Below are positions 19,358 to 27,531 of a DNA stretch of 64,000 bases, piece after piece (the first letter of the stretch is position 1; every line of letters begins with the position of its first letter). Origin of the DNA: Zhihengliuella flava (GTDB lineage Bacteria; Actinomycetota; Actinomycetes; Actinomycetales; Micrococcaceae); the NCBI RefSeq assembly GCF_015751895.1, contig NZ_JADOTZ010000001.1, positions 372,001-436,000 on the forward strand, given 5' to 3'. Below the pieces are notes generated by a model. It was given only the letters and a program-made list of their open reading frames with translations. It searched no databases and was not told the origin of the DNA. The translations under genes were made by a program, and so were the position numbers.

Positions 19358-19381
19358 TCGCTCGGGCGTCAGGGCGGCTGC

Positions 19382-20521
19382 TTAGGTCCCGGCGACCGCG
19401 TTGACGGCTGCGACGACGGCGCGGACCGTTTGAGTGATCTCAGCCTCCTTCACCCCGCGGCTGAAGCTCAATCGGACGGAGGTAAGGGCCACGTCGGGGC
19501 TGAATCCCATGGCTAAGAGAACGGGCGAGGGTTCCTCGCTGTCGGCGTGGCACGCAGAACCCGATGAGCACAGCACTCCCCGGCGCTCCAGCTCGAGGAG
19601 GACTGCTTCGCCACTGGTACCGGGAAAGCAGAAGGAAACGATCCCCGGGACCCGCTGGTGCGGGTCGCCCGTCGGCAGCGCGCGCTCCCCCACGCCACGG
19701 ACGACGCCGTCGCGCAAGTACTCAGCGAACCGCTGCGCCGTGCCGTCGTCCTCTGCCGTGGCCACCACGGCGTTTTTCAACGCCAAGGCGGTGGCCACGG
19801 CCCCAGCGACGTTCTCCGTGCCGGACCGGCGTCCCCGTTCCTGGCCGCCGCCGGAGATCTGCGAAACCAACTCGTGGCGCGCGCGGACCATGAGGACACC
19901 GGCGCCTTTAAGCCCACCCAGCTTGTGCCCGGAGATGCTCAAGGCGTCGACCTGGGCGGCGAGCTGCGGTACGTCGAGCCAGGCCGCGGCCTGCACAGCG
20001 TCGGTGTGCATCAGCGCGCCGGCATCTTTGGCGACTGCCGCAATCCGGGAGATCGGCTGCACCGTGCCGACCTCGTTATTGGCCGCCATGACGGATACCA
20101 GCGTGGTGTCGGCCCGCAGAACGCGCTGGACGTCCGCCGGGTCCACAACGCCGGACGCGTCCACGCCGACGACGGACACGTCGAACCCGTGCAGGCGCTC
20201 GAGGTCCTCCGCAGCGCGGTGAATCGACGAGTGCTCGATCTGCGAGATCACCAGATGCTTGCCGCGGGGTGCGGCCAACGCCAGCCCCTTCAGGGCGAGA
20301 TTATTCGCCTCCGTTCCGCCGGAGGTAAAGACGACGTCGGATCCGCGCACACCGAGCGCGTCGGCCGCCGTACCGCGGGCGTAGTCCAGAGCACGGGCCG
20401 CGGAGGCGCCGAGTTCGTGTCGACTTGATGGATTACCAAAGTCGTGGCTGAGCAGGGGCCAGATCGTCTGCAGAATCTCTTGGTTCACCGCCGTCGTGGC
20501 GGCCGCATCCATGTAGATCAT
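19382..20521 (-). CDS. nifS: Cysteine desulfurase (NifS/IscS-like), NAD-operon type
   Basis: PLP enzyme that releases sulfur from cysteine. 379 aa. Lys200 in SISGHKLGG binds PLP, and the persulfide Cys is in VLCSSGSACHAD near residue 320. HTDAVQAAA and GGGQERGRRSGTEN are also typical. ATG 20521 overlaps the nadC stop by 4 nt (ATGA), so it is the last gene of nrtR-nadABC-nifS. The location suggests that it supplies sulfur for the [4Fe-4S] cluster of NadA. There is no scaffold gene next to it. Confidence 0.93.
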   Translation of the reverse strand: MIYMDAAATTAVNQEILQTIWPLLSHDFGNPSSRHELGASAARALDYARGTAADALGVRGSDVVFTSGGTEANNLALKGLALAAPRGKHLVISQIEHSSIHRAAEDLERLHGFDVSVVGVDASGVVDPADVQRVLRADTTLVSVMAANNEVGTVQPISRIAAVAKDAGALMHTDAVQAAAWLDVPQLAAQVDALSISGHKLGGLKGAGVLMVRARHELVSQISGGGQERGRRSGTENVAGAVATALALKNAVVATAEDDGTAQRFAEYLRDGVVRGVGERALPTGDPHQRVPGIVSFCFPGTSGEAVLLELERRGVLCSSGSACHADSEEPSPVLLAMGFSPDVALTSVRLSFSRGVKEAEITQTVRAVVAAVNAVAGT

Positions 20522-21453
20522 CGATGCCCCGCGCTGGTGCTGACCTCGAAGTCGAGCCCCAAGTCAATGGCGCGGACGCTGTGGGTGAGCGCGCCCGAAG
20601 AAATCACGTCCACCCCCGTCGCGGCCACGTCGGCGATCGTCGCTCGCGAGATGTTCCCCGAGGCTTCCACGAGGCATCGACCTCGCACCGCGCGTACTCC
20701 CGCGGCGAGATCCGCGAGCGTGAAATTGTCGAGCATCACCGTGTCCACCCCGGCGGCGACCACGGATTCCAGCTGATCGAGGGAATCGATCTCGACCTCG
20801 AAGTGCACGGTGTGCCCCAGGCGACGCTTGGCGGCGCGCAGCGCTTCCGTCAGGGCGGGGCCGGTGCCGAGCAGCGCGAGGTGATTGTCCTTGGCCATAA
20901 CCGCTTCCGACAGGTTGTCCCGATGATTGAACCCGCCGCCGCAGCGCACCGCGTACCGTTCCAACGCGCGAAGCCCCGGCGTCGTTTTCCGGGTGTCTGC
21001 AACCCGGATGCGTTCGCCGGCCGCCGACCGCGCGTCTCCCACCGCCTTGACCAAGCCCGCGGTCGCCGTGGCGATCCCGCTCAAGCGTTGGAGCAGGTTA
21101 AGACCCACGCGCTCACCGGTGAGGAGCGCGCGGGCAGGTCCGGTCACCGTGGCCAACGTCTGACCGCGCTCGAACGCATCCCCGTCCGCCGCCACGGGCT
21201 GCACGATGGCGGCGGGGTTGACCTGCCGCATCGCCTCGGCGAACGCGGCTAGCCCGGAACAGACGCCCGGTTCGCGGGCGACCACGTGCCCCGTGGCCTC
21301 GGCATCGGCGGGGATCAGCACGTCAGCGGTCACATCCCCCGCTGGTGCGTCTTCGTCCAATGCGGCCGCAACAACGCGTTCGACGACGGCGCGCGCTACC
21401 GGCCGTGGCGCGTGCCACGCGTGAGTTCCGCTAGGCGTGGGACAGGTGCTCAT
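20518..21453 (-). CDS. nadC: Nicotinate-nucleotide pyrophosphorylase (quinolinate phosphoribosyltransferase)
   Basis: Makes nicotinate mononucleotide from quinolinate and PRPP, third step of de novo NAD synthesis. 311 aa. Motifs: DVTADVLIPADAEATGHVVARE, ERVGLNLLQRLSGIAT, RVADTRKTTPGLRALERYAV, GGGFNHRDNLSEAVMAKDNH and VDTVMLDNF, all QPRTase hallmarks with the basic substrate-binding residues. ATG 21453 has GGAG 6 nt upstream and overlaps the end of nadB by 23 nt, so translation is probably coupled. The frame is open upstream inside nadB. Confidence 0.95.
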   Translation of the reverse strand: MSTCPTPSGTHAWHAPRPVARAVVERVVAAALDEDAPAGDVTADVLIPADAEATGHVVAREPGVCSGLAAFAEAMRQVNPAAIVQPVAADGDAFERGQTLATVTGPARALLTGERVGLNLLQRLSGIATATAGLVKAVGDARSAAGERIRVADTRKTTPGLRALERYAVRCGGGFNHRDNLSEAVMAKDNHLALLGTGPALTEALRAAKRRLGHTVHFEVEIDSLDQLESVVAAGVDTVMLDNFTLADLAAGVRAVRGRCLVEASGNISRATIADVAATGVDVISSGALTHSVRAIDLGLDFEVSTSAGHR

Positions 21454-23080
21454 GTACTTTCTCCTGATCCATGGTGGCGTCGAGGCGGCAATGGGCCCCG
21501 AGGGAATCGGTTCTGGCCAACGCAGCCTCGGCAATGAGGCTGGCGACAAGGGCACGGTTGGCCAGCTCGGACGCCGCGCGGTCCACGCCGCTCGCTGCCG
21601 CGACGCGAGCGTCAGCGATGGCCCGCAGGCGGTTCAGCTCCGTCAGAGCTCGCCGCAACCCCGCGGCGCTGCGCACCACGCCCAGTTCCGCGGAAGCGAT
21701 CTCCTGGACGTGACGGGCCAGCTCGGCCGTGACGAGCTGGCCCGTCACGGCCGAGCTGTCGGCCGGTGATCCCGGCGCTCTGGGGGCTGGCTCGGATCGT
21801 TGCTCACCCGGCGTGCCGAGCGGCGGGCCGGCGAGCGCGGAGGCGACCGCCCGGCGGGCAAAAACGAGGGCCTCGGTCAGCGAGTTCGAGGCGAGCCGGT
21901 TGGCACCGTGCGCGCCGGTGTGCGCTGTTTCCCCCACGGCAAAGAGGCCGGGGACTTCCGTGGCACCGTCGAGGTTCGTGGCGACTCCGCCCATCCAATA
22001 ATGCTGGGCCTCCGTCACGGGGATCGGCTCGCGGGCGGGATCGACGTCGAAGTGTTGCAGGCCAGCAACCAGTTGAGGAAACCGGTGGGCCAGGTAGCCG
22101 GTCCCTCGTTGACGCTCAACGGGACGCGCGTCGAGCCAACAGGCTCCCGTGGTCCGCCGCGCGTGGTGGATGGCGCGTGCCACGACGTCTCGCGGGGCCA
22201 GTTCCGCGCGCGCATCGATGGCGGGCATGAAGCGAGTTCCGGTGCCATCCACGAGGAGGGCCCCATCGCCGCGCACCGCTTCGGTCACCATGAGCGCGGG
22301 ACGATCTGCGGGTAATCGTCCGGTGAGCGCGGACGTATCGACGAGGGTCGGGTGGAACTGGACGAATTCGGCATCAGCCAGTCGAGCCCCGGCGCGCCAA
22401 GCGAGGGCGGCGCCGTCGCCCGTGGCCCCCCGAGGATTGGTGGTGGCGGCAAACGCTTGACCGATTCCTCCGGTGGCCAACAAGACCGCGTTGGATCCGA
22501 CCTCGACGGGAGGCTGGCCGTGGACGGCGAGGCGAACGCCCGTGGCGGCGCCGCCACGGGTCACCACCTCCGTGGCGAACGCCTCCGTGGCGATGTGCAG
22601 ATGACCGTTGGCTTCAGCCTGCCGGCAGGCAGCGATCAGCGTCCGGGCGATGCCAGCCCCGGTCGCGTCACCACCGTGGTGCAGAATGCGCGCGTAGCGG
22701 TGGGCCCCTTCGAGCCCGAGGGCGTACCGGTCGCCGTCGCGGTCAAAGTCCGTCCCGAGGGCGATCAGGCGGTGCACGTCCTGCCAACTTTCCCGGCACA
22801 GGACGTCCACGGCGGCGGGGTGACCCGCCTGCGCGCCAGCGGCGAGCGTGTCCTCGATGTGCGCCGCAATACTGTCTCCCGCGGCGACGGAGTCTGGGCT
22901 GACCGCGGCAATCCCGCCTTGGGCGTACCACGTATTGGAGTCCTGTAACCGGTCCTTCGTCACCAGCAGCGGCAGCGCCGTCCGGTGCCGCTGGGCGTGC
23001 TCGGCGGCGCACACGGCAGCGTACAGGCCCGCGATCCCCGAGCCCACGACGATGAGACTGACGTGCTGCGGCAGATTCAT
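21431..23080 (-). CDS. nadB: L-aspartate oxidase
   Basis: FAD flavoprotein that oxidises aspartate to iminoaspartate for quinolinate synthesis. 549 aa. The N-terminal FAD motif VVGSGIAGLYAAVCAAEH is followed by GGIAAVSPDS, the substrate-domain segments HHGGDATGAGIARTL, EFVQFHPTL, HYWMGGVATNLDG and GETAHTGAHGANRLASNSL. A Pro/Ser/Glu-rich linker at about residues 420-450 precedes the helical C-terminal domain. The start ATG 23080 overlaps the nadA TGA (ATGA); the frame is open a further 267 codons but that is an out-of-frame reading of nadA. Two striking inverted repeats lie inside the gene. Confidence 0.95.
   Translation of the reverse strand: MNLPQHVSLIVVGSGIAGLYAAVCAAEHAQRHRTALPLLVTKDRLQDSNTWYAQGGIAAVSPDSVAAGDSIAAHIEDTLAAGAQAGHPAAVDVLCRESWQDVHRLIALGTDFDRDGDRYALGLEGAHRYARILHHGGDATGAGIARTLIAACRQAEANGHLHIATEAFATEVVTRGGAATGVRLAVHGQPPVEVGSNAVLLATGGIGQAFAATTNPRGATGDGAALAWRAGARLADAEFVQFHPTLVDTSALTGRLPADRPALMVTEAVRGDGALLVDGTGTRFMPAIDARAELAPRDVVARAIHHARRTTGACWLDARPVERQRGTGYLAHRFPQLVAGLQHFDVDPAREPIPVTEAQHYWMGGVATNLDGATEVPGLFAVGETAHTGAHGANRLASNSLTEALVFARRAVASALAGPPLGTPGEQRSEPAPRAPGSPADSSAVTGQLVTAELARHVQEIASAELGVVRSAAGLRRALTELNRLRAIADARVAAASGVDRAASELANRALVASLIAEAALARTDSLGAHCRLDATMDQEKVHEHLSHA
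21719..21758. repeat. 16-bp perfect inverted repeat inside nadB
   Basis: Arms 21719-21734 and 21743-21758 are exact complements with an 8-nt loop. It encodes the variable linker before the C-terminal domain of NadB. In the mRNA it would form a very stable hairpin. Confidence 0.8.
22539..22560. repeat. 22-bp perfect palindrome inside nadB
   Basis: CCCGTGGCGGC followed directly by its complement GCCGCCACGGG, no spacer. It encodes RGGAATG of NadB. Could be chance in GC-rich Gly/Ala codons. Confidence 0.7.
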
Positions 23081-24345
23081 GGCTTCGCGTCGAGCATGCG
23101 CCTCAGGGCGATCTTCGCCTCGCGCGTCGACTGGGGGTCGACCGTGATCTGGTTGACGACGCGCCCTGCCACCAGTTCCTCGAGGACCCACGCGAGGTAG
23201 CCCGGGTGAATGCGGTACATAGTGGAACAGGGGCAGATGACCGGATCGAGGCAAAAGATCGTGTGCTGGGGATACTCGTCGGCGAGCCGATTGACCATAT
23301 TGATTTCGGTACCGATGGCGAACACCGTTGGCTCGGTAGCAGCGGCGACGTCCTTGCGAATAAAGTCCGTCGAGCCCGCCGCGTCGGCCGCGTCGACGAC
23401 CTCCATAGGGCATTCCGGATGAACAATCACCCGAGCGTTCGGGTATTGCTGGCGCGCCGCATCGATCTGGCCCACCGTGAAGCGCTTGTGAACGGAGCAA
23501 AAACCGTGCCACAGAATCACGCGAGCGGCACGCAGCGTGGCGGCCTCGTTGCCGCCGAGGGCCCGCCGCGGGTTCCAGAGCGGCATCTGATCCAGCGGTA
23601 CGCCGAGTGCCTTGGCCGTGTTGCGCCCCAGATGCTGGTCGGGAAAGAACAAGACGCGCCGCCCGCGTGCGAACGCCCAGTTGAGCACGGTGGTGGCGTT
23701 CGAGGACGTACACACGATGCCGCCGTGACGGCCCACGAAGGCCTTGAGCGCCGCGGAGGAGTTCATGTAGGTCACCGGAATCACCGGGGCCTGATCGCCG
23801 TCTTCGTCGGCGTAGAGCTCCATGAGCTGCTCCCAGCACTCCTCGACGCTGTCCGTGTCGGCCATATCGGCCATCGAGCAACCGGCAGCAAGGTTCGGCA
23901 GAATAACCGACTGGTCATCGCGGGAAAGAATGTCTGCGGTTTCCGCCATGAAGTGGACCCCGCAAAACACGATGTGCCGGGCGTCCTGGCGCGTGAGGGC
24001 GGCGTTAGCGAGTTGGAAGGAATCGCCCACGAAGTCCGCGTGCTCTACCACTTCGTCCCGTTGGTAAAAGTGCCCCAAGATGACGACGTCGTCCCCCAAG
24101 GTGGACTTGGCGGCGCGGATCCGCTCGGCCAGCTCCGCGTCACTCGCCTCACGATACTCCGCGGGAATGCTGCCCTGGCGAGGGGTGGTGGCGGGGGCGA
24201 CGTCGTCCATCGACGAGCCCGGCCCGTAGGCCGGCGACCCGACGTCAAAGTTCCACGGTGAGCGGGCCAAATCTGGGGTGCAGGTGCCCCCCGTGGCGTC
24301 TGTCGCCGAGACGCGGCTCTGGATCGTGACGTTGACGCTGCTCAT
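23077..24345 (-). CDS. nadA: Quinolinate synthase
   Basis: [4Fe-4S] enzyme that condenses iminoaspartate with dihydroxyacetone phosphate to quinolinate. 422 aa, the long actinobacterial form. The substrate segments VVILGHFYQRDEVVEHADF, GDSFQLA and TYMNSSAALKAF are present. Candidate cluster cysteines lie in FCGVHFMAE (128), HPECPMEV (312) and CPCSTMY (371 or 373). ATG 24345 overlaps the nrtR stop by 4 nt and has GGAAGGAAG upstream. Its oxygen-labile cluster fits with the nifS gene at the operon end. Confidence 0.95.
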   Translation of the reverse strand: MSSVNVTIQSRVSATDATGGTCTPDLARSPWNFDVGSPAYGPGSSMDDVAPATTPRQGSIPAEYREASDAELAERIRAAKSTLGDDVVILGHFYQRDEVVEHADFVGDSFQLANAALTRQDARHIVFCGVHFMAETADILSRDDQSVILPNLAAGCSMADMADTDSVEECWEQLMELYADEDGDQAPVIPVTYMNSSAALKAFVGRHGGIVCTSSNATTVLNWAFARGRRVLFFPDQHLGRNTAKALGVPLDQMPLWNPRRALGGNEAATLRAARVILWHGFCSVHKRFTVGQIDAARQQYPNARVIVHPECPMEVVDAADAAGSTDFIRKDVAAATEPTVFAIGTEINMVNRLADEYPQHTIFCLDPVICPCSTMYRIHPGYLAWVLEELVAGRVVNQITVDPQSTREAKIALRRMLDAKP

Positions 24346-25160
24346 GCGCGGCTTCCTTCCTGGGCGAGCGGGCGGGTGCCGCTCGGGTTTGTGGTCTGTT
24401 CTGCTTCCGACTGCTCTGCACGTGGCTCCGGCTCGACGTAGCGGTAGAGCTTGGGCGGGCGGTGTTTGACACCGTGGAGATATTCGCCGGTGTCCTCGAG
24501 TCCCGCCGCACCCATGAGCTGGCGCCGAAAGTTCGCCGGGTCGAGGCGCCGGCCCAAGACCGCTTCGTAGACCTCGCGGACCTGGCCGAGCGTGAAGGTC
24601 TCCCCCACGAAGCGATTAGCAATCTGGCCATAGGTGACCTTGTTGCGCAGCCGCCATAGCGCGTAGTCCACGATGTTCGAGTGATCAAAGGCAAGGCCCT
24701 CCCGCACCTGAGGAGAGTCCACGGGGAACCACGCCACGTTGGGGTCGTCACGGATTTGGGAGCTGACGGTCCGCGCACCCCACGCCGTGCCGAAGAGAGC
24801 ATCTCCGCCGCTCTCGTCCTCGCGCACGAGAGCCCAATAGGCAATCGTGACCACTCGCTGTGTTGGCGAGCGGTCCACACCGCCGAACGTGTAGAGCTGT
24901 TCTAGGTAGCGGGGCACGAGTCCCGTCGTCGTGCGGAGGTTCTCCGCGGCGGCACCTTGCAGCGATTGGTGGGCCGCGAGCGGTCCCCCCGGCAGGGCCC
25001 ATTGACCGCGGTACGGCTCGCGGGTCCTGCGTACCAAAGGAATCCAGAGTTGAGCCGAGGCCGATGGCTCGCAAGTGCTGCGGCGCAGCGAGAAGATCAC
25101 GGTCGACACCGCGACCTCCGGGCTCACGGCCGCCCGCTCCGAGACATTCAGATGGTCCAT
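24342..25160 (-). CDS. nrtR: NrtR: Nudix-related repressor of NAD synthesis
   Basis: NrtR proteins join a Nudix-like ligand domain that senses ADP-ribose or related NAD products to a winged helix that binds DNA. 272 aa. The Nudix-like part (about 17-150: WIPLVRRTREPYRGQWALPGG, FGGVDRSPTQRVVTIAYWAL) has a degenerate Nudix box: the REXXEE acidic residues are replaced (AAAENLRTTTG), so hydrolase activity is unlikely. The C-terminal part (VTYGQIANRFVGETFTLGQVREVYEAV) is the winged helix. The start could be GTG 25163 or ATG 25160 after GGAGG; one codon apart. Being first in nrtR-nadABC-nifS with a palindrome 20 nt upstream argues for autorepression of the operon. Confidence 0.93.
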   Translation of the reverse strand: MDHLNVSERAAVSPEVAVSTVIFSLRRSTCEPSASAQLWIPLVRRTREPYRGQWALPGGPLAAHQSLQGAAAENLRTTTGLVPRYLEQLYTFGGVDRSPTQRVVTIAYWALVREDESGGDALFGTAWGARTVSSQIRDDPNVAWFPVDSPQVREGLAFDHSNIVDYALWRLRNKVTYGQIANRFVGETFTLGQVREVYEAVLGRRLDPANFRRQLMGAAGLEDTGEYLHGVKHRPPKLYRYVEPEPRAEQSEAEQTTNPSGTRPLAQEGSRA

Positions 25161-25179
25161 CACTACTCACCTCCGCGGC

Positions 25180-25200
25180 TTATGGTCATGGTGACTATAA
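25180..25200 (-). promoter_or_regulatory. Probable NrtR operator over the nrtR-nadABC promoter
   Basis: TTATGGTCA-TGG-TGACTATAA, arms matching at 8 of 9 positions. Read on the minus strand the same bases contain TATAGT (25194-25199), a good -10 for nrtR. A repressor on this site would block RNA polymerase directly. NrtR sites of other actinobacteria are palindromes of about this length. Confidence 0.7.
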
Positions 25201-25273
25201 CTAACGACGGCCTGCGGCGGTAGTTGCGAGACGGCTCGTGTCCGGCCCCGCACGAAAAATCTCTGGCGACCGC

Positions 25274-25316
25274 TTGACTTCCCGGGTGACTCCGACCACA
25301 CTAATCGTATACGATT
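25274..25316 (+). promoter_or_regulatory. Promoter and GntR-type operator of the hpa operon
   Basis: TTGACT (25274-25279) with CACACT 17 nt downstream is a candidate promoter. AATCGTATACGATT (25303-25316) is a perfect 14-bp palindrome with a GTATAC core, as bound by FCD-type GntR regulators, placed near the expected start site. The encoded GntR gene is second in the operon. Confidence 0.6.
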
Positions 25317-25350
25317 TCATACACGAGACAGATTTCTTCTTGGAGGGTTC

Positions 25351-26835
25351 GTGAATTCCACCGCAGCGCAGATCCGCGAGAGGGCCGGAAAGGTCCTCGC
25401 CGTTCACCTCGCCTACCGCTCCCGCGCCGAGCAGCGCGGCCGCACCCCGAAATTCCCCTCCTACTTCATGAAGGCCGCCTCCTCGCTCGCCGGGACGGGC
25501 GGCACGGTGGAGCGCCCCGCGGGTACGGAACTACTCGCCTTCGAGGGAGAGATTGCCCTGATCATGGGATCGACGGCGCGCCGCGTGACCCCCGAGGCCG
25601 GATGGGACTTCGTCAGCCACGTCACCGCCAGCAACGACTTGGGCCTCTACGACATCAAGTACGCCGACAAGGGGTCCAATGTGCGTTCCAAATCAGGCGA
25701 CGGCTTTACCCCGATCGGCCCCGAGCTGCTCGACGCCCGCACCATTGATCCCACGCAGCTTCGGCTCCGCACCTGGGTCAACGGGGAGGTGGTTCAGGAC
25801 GCCACTACCGAGGAACTGCTCTTCTCCTTCGGACAGATCGTCGCGGATCTGTCCCAGCAGATGACCCTTGAGCCCGGCGACGTCATCCTCACCGGCACCC
25901 CAGCCGGTTCCTCCGTCATCGTGCCCGACGACGTCGTCGAGGTGCAGGTGGACGACGTCGCCTCCGGCGCGTCGACGGGCCGGCTGACCACCACGGTGAC
26001 GGCAGGCACGGCGGGATTCGCCGCATTCGGCAACCCCATCAAGGTCACGGACGCCGATCGCATCGACGCCTTTGGCACGGCCACTGCGGCTGGCGTGGAA
26101 CGCCCCGTCACCGGGCGCGAAGCGCTGACCGATACCGTGCGGGCTCAGTTGCAGGAGGTGGCCACGGCCACGATCTCTGCCTCGCTGCGCAAGCGCGGAC
26201 TGAACAACGTCGCGATCGAGGGCCTCACGGCGACGAAGGGAACACAGAAAGTGATCGGCGTGGCCAGGACCCTGCGCTACGTGCCCAACCGCGAGGACCT
26301 CTTCGCATCCCATGGCGGCGGCTATAACACGCAGAAGCAGGCCATGGACTCGCTGCAGCCGGGCGAAATCCTGGTCATGGAGGCTCGGGGCGAGACGGGT
26401 TCGGCCACCCTGGGCGACATTCTCGCCTTGCGCAGCCAAGTCCTCGGCGCCGAAGCCATCATTACTGACGGCGGCGTGCGGGACCTCTCCGCCGTTGAGG
26501 CACTCGACATCCCGCTCTTCCACAACGGCGCTCACCCCGCCGTCCTCGGCCGCAAGCACGTGCCGTGGAGTATCGACGAGACGATCGGATGCGGCGGGAC
26601 CACGGTGCAGCCCGGCGACGTCGTGGTGGCTGACAGTGACGGCGTCTTGGTGATCCCACCGACGCTGGTCGCCGAAGTCGCTGCGGAGGCCGCCGAGCAG
26701 GAACGCCGCGATGCCTTCGTCTTCGCCCACGTCAAGAAGGGCCATCAGATCGAGGGCCTGTTCCCGATGAACAAAGAGTGGCTCAAGAAGTACCACGAGT
26801 GGGTGGACTCGGGAGCCGACGTTGACTCCCTCTAA
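25351..26835 (+). CDS. Fusion of FAH-fold hydrolase/decarboxylase (HpaG-like) and RraA-like domain
   Basis: 494 aa. Residues 1 to about 230 are a fumarylacetoacetate-hydrolase fold: acidic metal ligands in FEGEIALIMG, SNDLGLYDIKYADKGSN, RSKSGDGFTPIGP, and the closing LEPGDVILTGTPAG. In this pathway that fold is HpaG, which decarboxylates or isomerises 5-carboxymethyl-2-hydroxymuconate. Residues about 250-480 are RraA-like (LGDILALRSQ, IITDGGVRDLSAVEALD, GDVVVADSDGVLVIP). Aldolases with this fold carry R-D-x2-E/D; here the acidic position is Ala (RDLSA), so aldolase activity is uncertain. Start is GTG 25351 after GGAGG. The last codons overlap the gntR gene. Confidence 0.85.
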   Translation: MNSTAAQIRERAGKVLAVHLAYRSRAEQRGRTPKFPSYFMKAASSLAGTGGTVERPAGTELLAFEGEIALIMGSTARRVTPEAGWDFVSHVTASNDLGLYDIKYADKGSNVRSKSGDGFTPIGPELLDARTIDPTQLRLRTWVNGEVVQDATTEELLFSFGQIVADLSQQMTLEPGDVILTGTPAGSSVIVPDDVVEVQVDDVASGASTGRLTTTVTAGTAGFAAFGNPIKVTDADRIDAFGTATAAGVERPVTGREALTDTVRAQLQEVATATISASLRKRGLNNVAIEGLTATKGTQKVIGVARTLRYVPNREDLFASHGGGYNTQKQAMDSLQPGEILVMEARGETGSATLGDILALRSQVLGAEAIITDGGVRDLSAVEALDIPLFHNGAHPAVLGRKHVPWSIDETIGCGGTTVQPGDVVVADSDGVLVIPPTLVAEVAAEAAEQERRDAFVFAHVKKGHQIEGLFPMNKEWLKKYHEWVDSGADVDSL

Positions 26836-27508
26836 GTCCCAGCAGGCGTACGAGCTGCTGGCGGAGAAGATCACGTCCGGGGAGTACTCCCCCGGCTACC
26901 GGCTGGTGCTCAGTACGATTGCCCAGCGCTTGGGGTGCTCCGTGGTCCCGGTCCGCGAGGCCATCCGCCGGCTCGAGGCGGAAGGTCTGGTCAACTTCGA
27001 GCGGAACATCGGTGCGACCGTGGCCCATGTGGACGCGACGCTGTATCTGCACACGATGCAAACCCTGTCCGTTCTCGAGGGCGCGGCGACGGCCTTGGCG
27101 GTACCGCACCTCACCAACGATGATCTGGCCCAGGCCCGGCGCCTCAACGCCGAGCTGGCAGCATGTCTGGACCGCTTCGATCCGCAACGATTCACCCAAC
27201 TCAACGATGCGTTTCACGCGGTGATTTACGACCGCTGCCCCAACCCGCACATCTTGGACTTGGTGCAACGCGGCTGGAAGCGAATGCGGGCCATGCGCGC
27301 CTCCAGCTTCACCACGATCCCCGGACGCGCTCATCAATCTGTGGCCGAGCACGCGGCACTCATCGACCTGATTGACTCGGGGGCCAGCCCCGCCGAGGTC
27401 GAGGTCGCCGCTCGCGCCCACCGCACCAACACGCTGAACGCCTATCTCGAAGCGGCCGGTCTCCCGGCATCGCCCCTCTATCTGCCCCAACCAACCACTA
27501 CTGCCTAA
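26822..27508 (+). CDS. GntR-family regulator (FCD subfamily)
   Basis: 228 aa. The N-terminal winged helix spans about 5-70 (QQAYELLAEKITSGEYSPG, IAQRLGCSVVPVREAIRRL, AEGLVNFERNIGATV), and the C-terminal FCD ligand domain is all-helical with metal-site residues (NDAFHAVIYDRC, HQSVAEHAALIDLID, ARAHRTNT). TTG 26822 is the start, with GGGAG 6 nt upstream; it overlaps the previous gene by 14 nt. Being inside the hpa operon with a GTATAC palindrome at the operon head, it is the obvious pathway regulator, the effector likely an intermediate of homoprotocatechuate breakdown. Confidence 0.92.
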   Translation: MTPSKSQQAYELLAEKITSGEYSPGYRLVLSTIAQRLGCSVVPVREAIRRLEAEGLVNFERNIGATVAHVDATLYLHTMQTLSVLEGAATALAVPHLTNDDLAQARRLNAELAACLDRFDPQRFTQLNDAFHAVIYDRCPNPHILDLVQRGWKRMRAMRASSFTTIPGRAHQSVAEHAALIDLIDSGASPAEVEVAARAHRTNTLNAYLEAAGLPASPLYLPQPTTTA

Positions 27509-27531
27509 CCTTCAACGACGAAAGGAACTTG

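Noticed and set aside
23081-23881. 267-codon extension of nadB
   Set aside because: It is a different-frame reading of nadA, Arg/Gly-rich, and the FAD motif starts right after ATG 23080.
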